From Myxococcus llanfairpwllgwyngyllgogerychwyrndrobwllllantysiliogogogochensis (GTDB lineage: Bacteria; Myxococcota; Myxococcia; Myxococcales; Myxococcaceae), in NCBI RefSeq assembly GCF_006636215.1, contig NZ_VIFM01000055.1, positions 1-52,261 on the forward strand: a stretch of DNA of 52,261 nt. Reading direction: 5' to 3'. This document shows positions 1-8,434 of this stretch, piece after piece. The first letter of the stretch is position 1; each line of letters opens with the position of its first letter. The position numbers were made by a program, and so were the translations under genes. Under the pieces are notes generated by a model. The model ran no database searches. It saw nothing but the letters and a program-made list of their open reading frames with translations, and was not told the origin of the DNA.

Positions 1-1489
1 AAGCCTCTCCCATGGCCTCGAGGACGGACGCTGAGTCCGCGTCAGGTACATCCGCACAGGGCCCCTCTCGCGAGGGCGCCCTCGGCTTGTCCCAGTGCAA
101 CTGGGTGGACGTGGGGCCCTGGCACATCTGCCAATCCGGGCCGGGCCCTGGAAGGACACTGGCGGGCGCGGAAGGCGACGCAGGCCGCACCTCCTCCCCG
201 GAGAGAGCCTGCAGGGCCCACCTCGCGTGGCTCCGCGCCACGGGGGAAGCATGCGTCGTCAGCACCTGCTGGAACAGCGGCTCCAATTCTTCCCCATGGG
301 CACGGAAGCCGTAGCTGCTCAGTGCCCGGACGGCTGCGGCCTGGACTTCGCTGTGCGGCTCGTACACCGCCTGGCGCAGTGCCTTGAGGGCAACTGGGTC
401 GCCCAGCCGTCCAAGGGCCTCCGCCGCCCGCGCGCGCTCCCACCCCTCTTTCCCCGTGGCCAGCACGCGCAGCAGCGGCTCCGTCGCGGCCGGACGGGCC
501 ACCGGCCCCAGGGACGCGAGGCTCGTGAGGGCTCGCGCACGGCACTCCGGCGCGGCGAGTTGCCGGAGGACCTCGGGCACCGCAGCGGGGTTGTCGAAGG
601 CCACCAGCGCCTGCAGCGCCACGGGCGTGAGGCGCACGTCCGCCCGCTGGAGCGCCTGGAGCACCTCGGGGGCCGCCTCCCGCCCCTCGCGCTCGTAGGC
701 GGCCAACACCGACGCCACATAGGCCGCTCGCGGAGTGCACCCGTCGAAGACAGCCGCGCAGCCTGACGCTGGAGCCGGCTGGCAGGACGTCCCTGGTGGG
801 CGCAGGAGCGTGGGCTCCGCCAGCTCCCGCGCGAGGAGCGACCGCAGGCGCGGAACGAAAGTCTCCGTGTGCGTGACGGCGCGCCGGGCGAGCACATAGC
901 GCACCCGCACCAGCGCCTCCCAGCTCGCCTCCGGACTCTCCAGCACCTCCAGCAGCACCGGAGCCAAGGTCGGCCCAAGGTGCTCCAGCGTCGACGTGGG
1001 CGACTTCAGGAGGTTTCGCACAATGGCTGGCGCTGCTCGCGCGTCGTCGAGCGAGGAGAGCGCGTGCAAGGCCATCCCACCGGGCTCCCGTTCATACGCA
1101 GCGAGGAGCGCAGGTACCGCCCGCCTGGCCTTCTCTTCCATGGCCGCCAGCGCCCGTGCCGCTCCGCCGCGGACGCGACGGTCCGCATGGTGGAGAAGTG
1201 GAACCAGCCGGGGGACGACGTCCTCCCCCTCGCGCCCCAGCTTCCAGGCAGCGCACTCCTGCTCCGGCGGAAGCCATCGCTCTCCGGAGTCTGGGCCGTG
1301 GACTTCCTGCAGCAGCAGCGCAAGGCACGCGCCAGCCCCTTGGCAGCAGCCCTCCCACGACATGACGTCCTCCCGCTTCCACGTCTGCCGGGCACACCCC
1401 AGGGACAGCGACACCAGCGCGCACACGAGCCCAGCCAGCCAGCGGGGACGCCCCGACCGCACTTCTCCCTCCATGTCATCGCCTCGCAT
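1..1489 (-). CDS. HEAT-repeat lipoprotein (partial, C-terminus outside window)
   Basis: The reading frame is open from an ATG at 1489 to the window edge, about 496 codons. The start is preceded by AGGGAGA. The N-terminus has a basic stretch, a hydrophobic segment and a lipobox ending LSLGC at residue 32, so an exported lipoprotein is predicted. The rest is helical and Ala/Leu-rich, with repeating units of the type 'ARAAEALGRLGDPVALKALR' that are typical of HEAT/PBS-lyase repeats, which act as binding scaffolds rather than enzymes. It begins 37 nt after the RDD gene on the same strand, so the two probably form an operon. No partner is identifiable. Opposite-strand frames here are shadows. Confidence 0.8.
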   Translation of the reverse strand, partial: MRGDDMEGEVRSGRPRWLAGLVCALVSLSLGCARQTWKREDVMSWEGCCQGAGACLALLLQEVHGPDSGERWLPPEQECAAWKLGREGEDVVPRLVPLLHHADRRVRGGAARALAAMEEKARRAVPALLAAYEREPGGMALHALSSLDDARAAPAIVRNLLKSPTSTLEHLGPTLAPVLLEVLESPEASWEALVRVRYVLARRAVTHTETFVPRLRSLLARELAEPTLLRPPGTSCQPAPASGCAAVFDGCTPRAAYVASVLAAYEREGREAAPEVLQALQRADVRLTPVALQALVAFDNPAAVPEVLRQLAAPECRARALTSLASLGPVARPAATEPLLRVLATGKEGWERARAAEALGRLGDPVALKALRQAVYEPHSEVQAAAVRALSSYGFRAHGEELEPLFQQVLTTHASPVARSHARWALQALSGEEVRPASPSAPASVLPGPGPDWQMCQGPTSTQLHWDKPRAPSREGPCADVPDADSASVLEAMGEA

Positions 1490-1526
1490 TCTCCCTTCGC
1501 TGTGAAGGGACTCCGAACCCAACGCT

Positions 1527-2141
1527 TCAGCCAGTCACGAGCCGCGCAGCGAAGGAGCGCTGCGCTCGAGGTGCCTTCACGACGCGAGTGCCGGCCACCC
1601 AGTCGTGGAGGCATCGCCGCTCCTCTCCAACGATGAAGAGCGCGTCCACGAGGCCGAGCCAGCCGAAGTAGCCGCAAAGCGCCAGCGGGAGCACGTTCCT
1701 CAGCAGAGCAATGCGCCACACCTCCGCCGGACGGCCATCTCTTCGGACGACGCGGATCCCCAGGAGCCTCTTGCCGAGGCTCGCCCCCGTGCCCCGAATC
1801 AGGCTCACCTGCACGAACAGCACGAGGAGTGCCGGTGCGTAGACTGCTGGAGCATTCATCGCCGCCTCGTCCGGAATGGCCAGACACCGAAGGACGCCCA
1901 GGAGTAGGCACGGGAGCAGGAGCGCGGCACCATCAACAAGGCTTGCCGCGAGCCGGGCCCTGCGCGTCGCGAGTTCGGGAGCGGCATGAACGCACTTGAA
2001 GCACCGGCCCGCCCAGGACAACGCGCAGAAGGCACAGACGAAGGTGCCGCAACGAGTACATGCACCGTCAGCGGAGAAACCTGGGTGCTCCGAGCACTGG
2101 GCTTCCGAAATCGATTCAAGGGCCTCGCGGAAGTCGGACAT
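1527..2141 (-). CDS. RDD family membrane protein with N-terminal zinc-finger-like cysteines
   Basis: 204 aa from ATG 2141; an in-frame extension to 2216 looks less natural and neither start has a strong SD. Residues 16-50 carry C16, H19, C28, C31, C36, C39, C47 and C50, a B-box-like zinc-binding arrangement. Residues about 60-190 hold three hydrophobic helices with the RDD-family pattern (RLAASLVDG in helix 1, then GxSLGKRLLGIRVVRRDG and LHDWVAGTRVV). RDD proteins are small integral membrane proteins, some proposed as transporters; the substrate here is unknown. The zinc-finger-like head fused to RDD recurs in myxobacteria. The downstream gene is the HEAT lipoprotein. Confidence 0.85.
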   Translation of the reverse strand: MSDFREALESISEAQCSEHPGFSADGACTRCGTFVCAFCALSWAGRCFKCVHAAPELATRRARLAASLVDGAALLLPCLLLGVLRCLAIPDEAAMNAPAVYAPALLVLFVQVSLIRGTGASLGKRLLGIRVVRRDGRPAEVWRIALLRNVLPLALCGYFGWLGLVDALFIVGEERRCLHDWVAGTRVVKAPRAQRSFAARLVTG

Positions 2142-2339
2142 GGAGGGCCGCAGCACAGCTACGCCCGCCCGAAGGCAGCAACTTACTTCGGCGAGAAAGC
2201 TCCCATTGGGAGCCAAACTTAACCCAACAGATCAAGTCACCGGACCCACCACATCAAGCCCCCTACCTCTGAATTGCTTGACGCAAGTCACGGCGGCAAG
2301 CTCGATGGATTCGACGAGCCACACGAGCCACACGCCGAC

Positions 2340-2942
2340 ATGCAGAACGACTACTTCATGCTCATGGGCGATTCGCTCAACCAATGGATGACGCGCGAAG
2401 GTCCTCCCCCCGAGAAGCAACTCGTAGGAGTAAACTGGCGACAGCGCCCTGTCTTCGTGGCGAACCCCATCAAACTGCGCATCCGTACGGGAGTGCTCCC
2501 GAAAGAACCCTTCCCTGCGTATGAGGGCTCCTGTACGCCCCTGCTCTCCGCCCAGGCCAAGTCCCTCCTTGAGCCTCTCGCCATCAGCCACCTTCAGTTT
2601 CTCCCGGCTGAGGTCTCCTTCGAGAGCGGGGAAGTCCAGAGGTTCTGGTGGCTCCATGTCTGTCGCTCGATTTATTGCGTCGACAAGAAGCGCACGAAGG
2701 GCCTGTTCTACTCCCCTCGGGAGATGTTGGCGATTGGCAAGCTCGTGCTCGATGAGCATGCGCTCGCAGCCATTCCCCTGGAGAGACGGCTCATCTTCCG
2801 ACTGGGCGAACTCCTCTACACCATCCTCCTCCACTCGTCCCTGGTGGACCGGCTTCGAGGGTGGGAGGCAGAGGGGTTCAAGTTCATGCCTGTCGAGGAG
2901 TGGTACCACCCCGACTTCATCGAAGACTACCACGGCCCATGA
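2340..2942 (+). CDS. Imm11-like (DUF1629) putative immunity protein
   Basis: 200 aa from ATG 2340 (M-QNDYFMLMGD). A TTG at 2274 would add 22 unconvincing residues; no good SD is seen for either. The C-terminal half matches the style of Imm11/DUF1629 proteins, common in Myxococcales: a VxxxxYCVDKKRT turn, 'IGKLVLDEHALA', a strand ending in IFRLGE, then 'GFKFMPVEEW'. Family members are thought to neutralise polymorphic toxins. No toxin gene precedes it; the upstream neighbour is the divergent RDD gene, so it looks like an orphan immunity gene. Family assignment is by recall and needs a profile search. Confidence 0.65.
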   Translation: MQNDYFMLMGDSLNQWMTREGPPPEKQLVGVNWRQRPVFVANPIKLRIRTGVLPKEPFPAYEGSCTPLLSAQAKSLLEPLAISHLQFLPAEVSFESGEVQRFWWLHVCRSIYCVDKKRTKGLFYSPREMLAIGKLVLDEHALAAIPLERRLIFRLGELLYTILLHSSLVDRLRGWEAEGFKFMPVEEWYHPDFIEDYHGP

Positions 2943-3281
2943 GTCCACTGGCTGGGCACATGTGCTTCGCAAGACTTGGCCACTACATCGCACGCGTGTC
3001 AATGCCAGTGAGCGAGTGCGCTGCCAACGATCCGCCTGCGTCGGCGCTGCGCAAGGCGGATTCACGAGGACCCGCCGGCCCCTGATGGTCAGGCGCCGCC
3101 CTCGCCCCCCCTTTCGCGCAGGCTCCCCCGGTCCCTGGGGATGGAGGAAGAAGTGCCAAATAGAGCCGGGCCCCTGCCCGGTGCGGGGCACACCTCGGAC
3201 CCACGGCGCCAGCCGAGTTAGAAAGTGGCGGTCCGTGCCAACATATCCACGAGAGCGGAGCACACCCCAAGGAGCCCCGCC
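2943..3281. other. Intergenic gap with no supported gene
   Basis: It lies between the convergent Imm11-like and XseA-like genes. The frames crossing it are low-complexity Arg/Pro-rich shadows. I see no convincing terminator or IS end. Confidence 0.5.
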
Positions 3282-4595
3282 TCATTCAAACACATCTATC
3301 GGGTTCAGGGCCTGCGGGGCCTCGGTTGCCGCTGGGGACGATTCGCGGCCAGCATCCGCAGTTCCGCGGTCCCCGGCCGGAACCTCTTTGATGGGTTTGG
3401 CTTTCGGCTTCGTCTTCTTTCGCTTCGGAGGCGCAGGCTGTACGGGGGCGACGGTGGTCACCACTGCAGCCGGAGCATGAGGAGGCGGAGCCTCCGTGGG
3501 CGCCTCATTGGACAACCCCCATGTCGCCATCCCTACCACGGCCGACAGTGCGACGAGGCCAGTGAGAGCTAACTTCCATCGATGACGGCGCCATGAAGTC
3601 GTTCTGGGAGCATCTGGCACCGCCCCCCTCGAATCGGAAGGTGTCTGGACAGGCACGTTGGCTTCGCGACCAGCGTCCTCGCTACGAAGCTGAGACTGAG
3701 CGGGCGCATTGGCTCCTCGAGCAGCGCCCTCATAGCCAGGCCGTGCATGCGCCTTCTCCACGGCGTCACGGCGAAGCCGGTCCTCTCGCTCCTGGTTCAG
3801 AATGCGAAACAGCGACCCCACCGCCGACGGAGCGGTAACGGTGAATGAGGCACTCTGTTCGCAGAGCGGGTGATCATCCGCATGCCCAATCGCGACAACA
3901 ACGGGGATGAATTTCGCCACCTCCGCAACAGCTCGAACCACTGCAGGGTGGCTGAACGGGAGGAGCTGCCATTTCTCCGACGTCCCGCCGCGAGCCAGGA
4001 CGATGGCGCGAACATCGGACACACGGGCTGCTTGGCGCACTCCTGCTGCGATGCTCTCCGGTGCGTTCAAATCCACATACTCGAACATAGGGAAGCCAGG
4101 GTCGAGTGACTCCGCCCCCTTCAGCTCATTCCGGATGTCCGTCTCTCCGGCCGTGTTGCGGCCAGTGACGATGACGGGGCGGCGAATGGTACGCGTTTCC
4201 TTCATGGGCACGTGCCCAACCAGCACGCTCTTGAGGGCATCGCTCCACTCGTTGTGGCGGGCGGACTTCCTTCCAAGCTGCGTGATGGATGTAACGCGCA
4301 GGCGGACCGGCTTCGGGAGGGTCTTCGCTTTTGGGTTCTCCTCGAAGCCCCCCCAAACCAGGACCATGTCGCCTTCCTGCGGAAGAGCAAGGTGTGAGGA
4401 GAGCATTGCGTTGATGTTGACGTCATCGCTCGTCCGCAGGAGCCACAGGAAGCAGTAACCATGGTCTCCGCTTCGAACGGAGATGACCTCGGCCTCGAAG
4501 TGACTCGGTCCGTGGGCATCGCGCGCCACGGCCTGGAATTGGCTCTTCTTCTTGCTGCTTCGGCCCCTGCCAGTCGAACGACGGATACCCTTCAT
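3282..4595 (-). CDS. Membrane-anchored protein with exonuclease VII large-subunit (XseA)-like domain
   Basis: 437 aa from ATG 4595 (a TTG four codons upstream is possible). Numbered from that TTG: residues 1-25 are basic; 36-110 form a beta-rich, OB-like segment; 143-270 resemble the XseA catalytic core, with 'PVIVTGRNTAGETDIRNEL' (cf. XseA ITSxxGAAIRDIL), 'AIVLARGGTSEKW' (cf. RGGGSxEDL) and 'VVAIGHADDHPLCE' (cf. GHExD). The conserved Arg, His and Asp positions are therefore kept. Residues 345-365 form one transmembrane helix, followed by a Pro/Ala tail with KRKKTKPKAKP. True XseA (about 400-450 aa) is soluble, with a long coiled coil and the XseB partner; neither is seen here. A membrane-tethered nuclease-like protein is inferred; its substrate is unknown. 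Confidence 0.7.
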   Translation of the reverse strand: MKGIRRSTGRGRSSKKKSQFQAVARDAHGPSHFEAEVISVRSGDHGYCFLWLLRTSDDVNINAMLSSHLALPQEGDMVLVWGGFEENPKAKTLPKPVRLRVTSITQLGRKSARHNEWSDALKSVLVGHVPMKETRTIRRPVIVTGRNTAGETDIRNELKGAESLDPGFPMFEYVDLNAPESIAAGVRQAARVSDVRAIVLARGGTSEKWQLLPFSHPAVVRAVAEVAKFIPVVVAIGHADDHPLCEQSASFTVTAPSAVGSLFRILNQEREDRLRRDAVEKAHARPGYEGAARGANAPAQSQLRSEDAGREANVPVQTPSDSRGAVPDAPRTTSWRRHRWKLALTGLVALSAVVGMATWGLSNEAPTEAPPPHAPAAVVTTVAPVQPAPPKRKKTKPKAKPIKEVPAGDRGTADAGRESSPAATEAPQALNPIDVFE

Positions 4596-4911
4596 GCCAG
4601 CCCCCAAGCGCAGTGGGTTGAGCTACCTGCCAGGGCGGCTACCTAGCAGATGCGTCTGACATGCCCCCACAGAAACCCCCTTTGCCACGAGCCACCCCAA
4701 CAATCGACACAGCGCGTCAGAGGACTCCCCATGGCGTTCTCGCTGCTCTCGAACTCGCTGAATGTCCCGGCGTGACTGGCACGGAGCAGGGGCCAAGCGA
4801 TTCGATGTCCCTCAGTCCCCATATGTGAATACCGTGGGGCATGTACGACTCACCCACGCCCCGCACAAGGAGGCTAGACGCACCGGGGCAACTCATGATT
4901 AATCGGATTTC
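4596..4911. other. Divergent intergenic region
   Basis: 316 nt between the divergent XseA-like gene and the lipoprotein gene; it must hold promoters for both. A relatively AT-rich stretch (about 4893-4915) precedes the lipoprotein start. I cannot assign -35/-10 boxes with confidence. Confidence 0.4.
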
Positions 4912-5343
4912 ATGCGAAAGCATGACTTGCGGACTTTGTTCTTCTGCGTCGTCTCCGTCCTGGCCCTTGGCTGCTCAAGCAGCACCACCGGCAGCGTCAG
5001 CCGCAAGGGCAAGCGTAGCGCCACCTACGCGCAAACCACCTGCATGGACAGCGCAACATGCTGCATTCAGCGATTCGGTCCGGAGGCGTGCGGTTTCAGC
5101 ACCAGCGAAGCCGCCGTGCTCATGGGAGGTGCGAAGGCAGTCACGGACGCTGCATCAGACACCGAGGAATGGGACGACTCACACAATAGCCATCTGCCGG
5201 AGTGGAGACGGGAGTGCATCCGCGCCTATGGCGACTGCCAGAACAAGGGCTGGAAAGGCGACTGCTCCGCCTGCTTCGATTACTGCAAGGGGCAGCATGA
5301 ATGGCCCATCAACAAGTGTCGCCCCAAGAAGAAAGGGGAATAG
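4912..5343 (+). CDS. Small Cys-rich secreted lipoprotein (possible toxin-like domain)
   Basis: 143 aa. The N-terminus MRKHDLRTLFFCVVSVLALGC is a lipoprotein signal peptide with lipobox LALGC (Cys21). After a Ser/Thr/basic linker the mature domain holds about eight cysteines: TCMDSATCC, EACG, ECIRAYGDC, DCSACFDYC and KC near the end. Disulfide bonding in the periplasm or outside is therefore likely. Similar Cys-rich domains (CCxxRFGPEACG ... GDCxxCxxYCxGQ..WP) occur, from memory, at the C-termini of other myxobacterial secreted proteins next to small cytosolic genes. It is followed after only 3 nt by the DUSAM gene, so the two are co-transcribed. Effector function is inference. Confidence 0.8.
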   Translation: MRKHDLRTLFFCVVSVLALGCSSSTTGSVSRKGKRSATYAQTTCMDSATCCIQRFGPEACGFSTSEAAVLMGGAKAVTDAASDTEEWDDSHNSHLPEWRRECIRAYGDCQNKGWKGDCSACFDYCKGQHEWPINKCRPKKKGE

Positions 5344-5346
5344 CAC

Positions 5347-5730
5347 GTGACGGACGAAATCGATTGGGACCCCATTCGCGCCCTCGCCCGCCGTGTACTG
5401 CAAGAGGACGAACCTTTCGCCCTTACCGCCGAAGTGCGTGACCTTCTGAAACGCACTGCACCCGAGGTGGGAATCAGCGACAGCGAGGCAGAGCGCGCAC
5501 TCACGACAGAAGCGGGGGCGTTGGAACTCCTGCGAGAGTCGGCGCGCCGCATCAAGGAGGGCTCCAGCAGGCTCGTGAACGCGCTACACCGGATGTACAA
5601 GCACAAGGAGGCCGGAGACTTTGACAGCGCCCGGCAGGAAATGCGCGACGTGCTGGCGGTGGAGGTAGTTCCCCTCTATCGAGAGACTGCACAAGGCCAG
5701 CTCGAAGACCTCGACGACGAAGCGGGATGA
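5347..5730 (+). CDS. DUSAM domain protein (TIGR02267/DUF2379)
   Basis: 127 aa, starting GTG or ATG-like at 5347, immediately after the lipoprotein stop. The whole protein fits the DUSAM family, a paralogous family of unknown function largely restricted to Myxococcales: acidic N-terminus (DEIDWDPIRALARRVL), 'FALTAEVRDLLKRTA', 'ALELLRESARRIKEGSSRLVNAL', 'RQEMRDVLAVEVVPLYRE' and a terminal QLEDLDDE. No signal peptide or membrane helix, so it is cytosolic. Close coupling to an exported Cys-rich lipoprotein suggests the two work together, perhaps as effector and neutraliser; that is inference, as no DUSAM protein has a role I can cite. Confidence 0.88.
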   Translation: MTDEIDWDPIRALARRVLQEDEPFALTAEVRDLLKRTAPEVGISDSEAERALTTEAGALELLRESARRIKEGSSRLVNALHRMYKHKEAGDFDSARQEMRDVLAVEVVPLYRETAQGQLEDLDDEAG

Positions 5731-5783
5731 AGCAGCGGTACCGCCGTCATAACGGGGCATCGGAACGGCTGGGCTACGCCCTG

Positions 5784-6140
5784 CATGGCTGCGCGCGCAG
5801 GGCGTGCGCACCTCGAAGGCCCGCTGCCTTCGGCTGATGAGCGAAGCGAAGCTGCTGGCCCCTAGACGTGCCCGCCCGGTGCTGGGCTCGCGTCACCACG
5901 ACGGCACGATTACCACCGACATGCCCGACGCCATGTAGGTCACCAACGCCACCTGCATGGTGACGACGCGAGAGGACCAGGCCGCCGGCTTCATCGCCGT
6001 CGACCATGCCACCTCCGAATTCGTCGGCATCCATGCGTAACGTAGGCAGGCGCTTCGAGGCCCTCCATTAGGGCGCCCGGCGAGTCCTTCAAGGCCGTCT
6101 TCGAAGCCGCAGGCCGGCCCCAACCGCAAGAATGCGCTGA
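5784..6140 (+). pseudogene. IS3-family transposase OrfB remnant
   Basis: One frame reads 'WLRAQGVRTSKARCLRLMSE', 'SRHHDGTITTDMPDAM', a TAG where Trp is expected, then 'VTNATCMVTTREDQAAGFIAVDHATSEFVGIHA' interrupted by TAA. This is the HTH-to-DDE region of IS3-type integrase-core transposases (the family usually has TDxPDxxWxTDAT). Two in-frame stops and missing ends show it is dead. It starts just after the DUSAM stop. Confidence 0.75.
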
Positions 6141-6225
6141 GCTGCGGCAGGCGCGCTCAAGCCGTCCTTGCACTCGTCCCACCTGCCACAGGCACAGAGC
6201 TGGTGGTCCGGGCACTAACCAGGGC

Positions 6226-6714
6226 TCATCTCGTCGAACGCCGAAGACGTGTCTTGGCCGGCTGCATTTCACGCTCAAGCTCGTCGAGACGAAGCTGAAG
6301 CTCACCAACTTTGCGTTGCGCGGCTTCGAGCCGCTCAACAAGTTCCGCCTCGACCACCGTGACCTCGCGCTCAAACGCTCGCAGATCGTAGTTCGCAAGA
6401 CTGAAGCGCGGGAATCGTTCCTGAAGCGGATCAACAAAGAGAATGGCCATCGTCAGAAAATGGGGGAGGCGTAGGTAGCGGTGCGGCGCCTCTTCTCCCG
6501 ACTCATTCATCAACGACTGAGCCAAGCCATAGTGCATCTTCCAAGGAACCTTGGCGCCGGCTGTTCTCCAGTACGTGATCGCCTTCTCGCAGAGGGCATC
6601 AATCTCGCCGGGCTCGGCGGGGACGTAGAGACATCCATAGGCGCGGGCCTTTTCAAGCCGTCCTCTGAGAATGGGAAGCAGTTCGGCACGGGCAAGCGAA
6701 GTTGTACGCGACAT
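6226..6714 (-). CDS. Hypothetical protein with C-terminal coiled coil
   Basis: 162 aa from ATG 6714 (MSRTTSLARAELL); the frame extends further upstream but runs into the degenerate family copy, so the extension is not used. The N-terminal 90 residues look globular (ILRGRLEKARAYG, PAEPGEIDALCEKAITYWRTAG, NESGEEAPHRYLRLPHF). Residues about 110-150 form a heptad-like coiled coil rich in Glu, Leu and Arg (EREVTVVEAELVERLEAAQR), with a basic tail. No signal peptide. I do not recognise the family. It sits between an IS3 remnant and a decayed repeat-family gene, so it is probably accessory. Confidence 0.65.
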   Translation of the reverse strand: MSRTTSLARAELLPILRGRLEKARAYGCLYVPAEPGEIDALCEKAITYWRTAGAKVPWKMHYGLAQSLMNESGEEAPHRYLRLPHFLTMAILFVDPLQERFPRFSLANYDLRAFEREVTVVEAELVERLEAAQRKVGELQLRLDELEREMQPAKTRLRRSTR

Positions 6715-6774
6715 GCGTGAAAGGATACGCACATTCAGAGAGCGCCTCCAGAGGTAAGCCATGGGGGGTGCGCG

Positions 6775-7185
6775 CGCCTGATGCTTTACGCAGCGAGGCC
6801 GCACGTGCGGCCCGGGCAGAGGTGATACCGAATCGCTTTTCCATGGCCTGAGCGTGGTCCCCGCCCTGCGGCGCGCCGCCTCGCCCATCTCGAGAACAGA
6901 AGCACGGAGCGCACCATGAGGCTCCGCCACCTCGACCTAGGCGTCCCGGGCACGCCGGGCACTCGCGACGCTCCATCCGCGGTACAGCCCCGCCGCCGTC
7001 ACCCGCACCGTGGCAGTGCCGCTGCCTTGGCGGGTGAGGTCCGCCGTCCCCCGAAGCCATCGCACTCACCACTCCGCGCCCGGGTAGCTCGGCGACGCCG
7101 CCCCGCCGCTCGTGGACGAACACCTCCACCATCAGCTCCCGCCGGCCGTCGGCCTCCTGCCTCGCATCCCGGGCAAACAACCTCA
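6775..7185 (-). pseudogene. Decayed copy of the HERRGGVAEL gene family
   Basis: Fragments in several frames match the intact copy at 8538-9359: 'QEADGRREL.VEVFVHERRG', 'VRWLRGTADLTRQGSGTATV', 'SVASARRARDA' and 'EKRFGITSARAARA'. Frameshifts fall after RRGGVAEL and near RHCHG, and a TAG sits within the DAYVEV equivalent. Same strand as all other copies. Confidence 0.75.
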
Positions 7186-7200
7186 ATCCGGAACCATCAA

Positions 7201-8232
7201 TCAATCCATAAAGCTTTTGAGCCTTGAGCCCCGGGTGATGATGTCGGCCGCCACCGAGCGAGCAACACTCTCCGCCCCAGCACGTTGGGCGTCATTCTGA
7301 TACGCCGCGCGCACATAGAACTGCCACCCATTGTCGGCCCAGCGAATCTTGAACTGGTCGTACACATTTGGGCCACTCATGTAGACGCGCCGTCCCGCAA
7401 CCTCGTCGGGCGTACCACCCGCCGAAATCATCTGGTCGAACTCTGGCCCCTCCCACCTGGCCTGGACCTCAATCTCTATTCCAGGGTGACTAGCCGCCAG
7501 ATACTTCGCCCAAGCCGAGTTGCCCCTCGGTGCCTTCCGAATCGTCTCGCGCGTCAGCGGCCCGGCACTCTGTGGCAAGAACTCGCTGGCCTCAATTTCG
7601 TGGTCTCGTGCCATCTGCGTGGAACGCGCGCTCGGCGTCTGCGAAGGCGTCAGAATCGCAGCAACTCCCACGAAAAGGATGAGGCCCAACAGCAACAGCA
7701 CGGGGCGGTTGCGCTCGACAAGACCGAAGAGGCCGCTATGGGCCCGCTCAGGCGAAGCAGAGCGGGAATCAAGTGAAGGCCCCTGCCCTGGACCAACCGG
7801 AGCCGCAGGGCGTGCAGGTCGCCCATCAACGAGGACCTGGCCGAACTCGTCAATCGAGAGGACGACACGCAGAGGCCCACGCGCAAGCCGCGCGGAGACT
7901 CCGTCCTGACTCTCGATGATAGTGCCGAGCGACGATTCATTCTGAAGTACTCGGTCCAGGATGGCTTTTCGCTCATCCATGCTCATCCCGCGAGGAACGG
8001 GCTGTGGAGGGCCAACGGGTGCCACACCCGGCGCAGGCTTCGCAGGTTTTCCGTCTACGAGGACCTGGCCGGACTCGCCGATGGAGAGCGTCACGCGCCT
8101 ACCGCGCGCAAAGATCGTGGCGGAGACACCAGTTCGGCCCTCAACGCGCCCCCCTAGCAACACCTCGTTCCTGAGCACCTCCTCCAGGAGAGCGATGCGC
8201 TCCTCCACGCCAAGAATCCTCGGTCCCTGCAT
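7201..8232 (-). CDS. Single-pass membrane protein with duplicated N-terminal module
   Basis: 343 aa from ATG 8232. Residues 9-66 and 84-142 are two copies of one module: 'ERIALLEEVLRNEVLLGGRV...GVSATI...VTLSIGESGQVLVDGKPAKP' and 'DERKAILDRVLQNESSLGTI...GVSARL...VVLSIDEFGQVLVDGRPARP'. A Ser/Pro linker is followed by a transmembrane helix at about 177-195 and a roughly 145-residue C-terminal domain containing 'GIEIEVQARWEGPEFDQMI', 'VYMSGPNVYDQFKIRWADNGWQFYV' and an Ala-rich end. Topology suggests cytoplasmic sensor-like modules and an exported domain, or the reverse. No known family recognised. It is flanked by two copies of the HERRGGVAEL family. Confidence 0.8.
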   Translation of the reverse strand: MQGPRILGVEERIALLEEVLRNEVLLGGRVEGRTGVSATIFARGRRVTLSIGESGQVLVDGKPAKPAPGVAPVGPPQPVPRGMSMDERKAILDRVLQNESSLGTIIESQDGVSARLARGPLRVVLSIDEFGQVLVDGRPARPAAPVGPGQGPSLDSRSASPERAHSGLFGLVERNRPVLLLLGLILFVGVAAILTPSQTPSARSTQMARDHEIEASEFLPQSAGPLTRETIRKAPRGNSAWAKYLAASHPGIEIEVQARWEGPEFDQMISAGGTPDEVAGRRVYMSGPNVYDQFKIRWADNGWQFYVRAAYQNDAQRAGAESVARSVAADIITRGSRLKSFMD

Positions 8233-8328
8233 GGCAGATGCCCCCCAACTAGATCAGAGCCGAAAGCCAGCATGAGCGCTCTTCAGGCGCAAGTCATTCG
8301 CCCCTTGAACATGGGTGTCCATTAGGAC

Positions 8329-8387
8329 TCGGACAATTAGGGGCGCCCCGGGCAGGGCCGCCCCTGGTCTGCTCCCTAATTTTCGGA
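8329..8387. repeat. Inverted repeat, probable IS3 terminus or MITE-like remnant
   Basis: TCGGACAATTAGGG (8329-8342) and CCCTAATTTTCGGA (8374-8387) are inverted repeats matching at 12 of 14 positions. They enclose a GC-rich palindrome (GGGGCG...CGCCCC). The outer sequence resembles the end of another IS3 remnant near 24960-24990 (GGTCCGAA...). Confidence 0.55.
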
Positions 8388-8434
8388 CCAGTTGAAGAGT
8401 GAGAGAGTCCTCGCGGCCAGGAGGTAGGTCGGTC

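Noticed and set aside
3282-4595. Genuine xseA housekeeping gene
   Set aside because: Lacks the long coiled coil, has a transmembrane helix and no xseB nearby.
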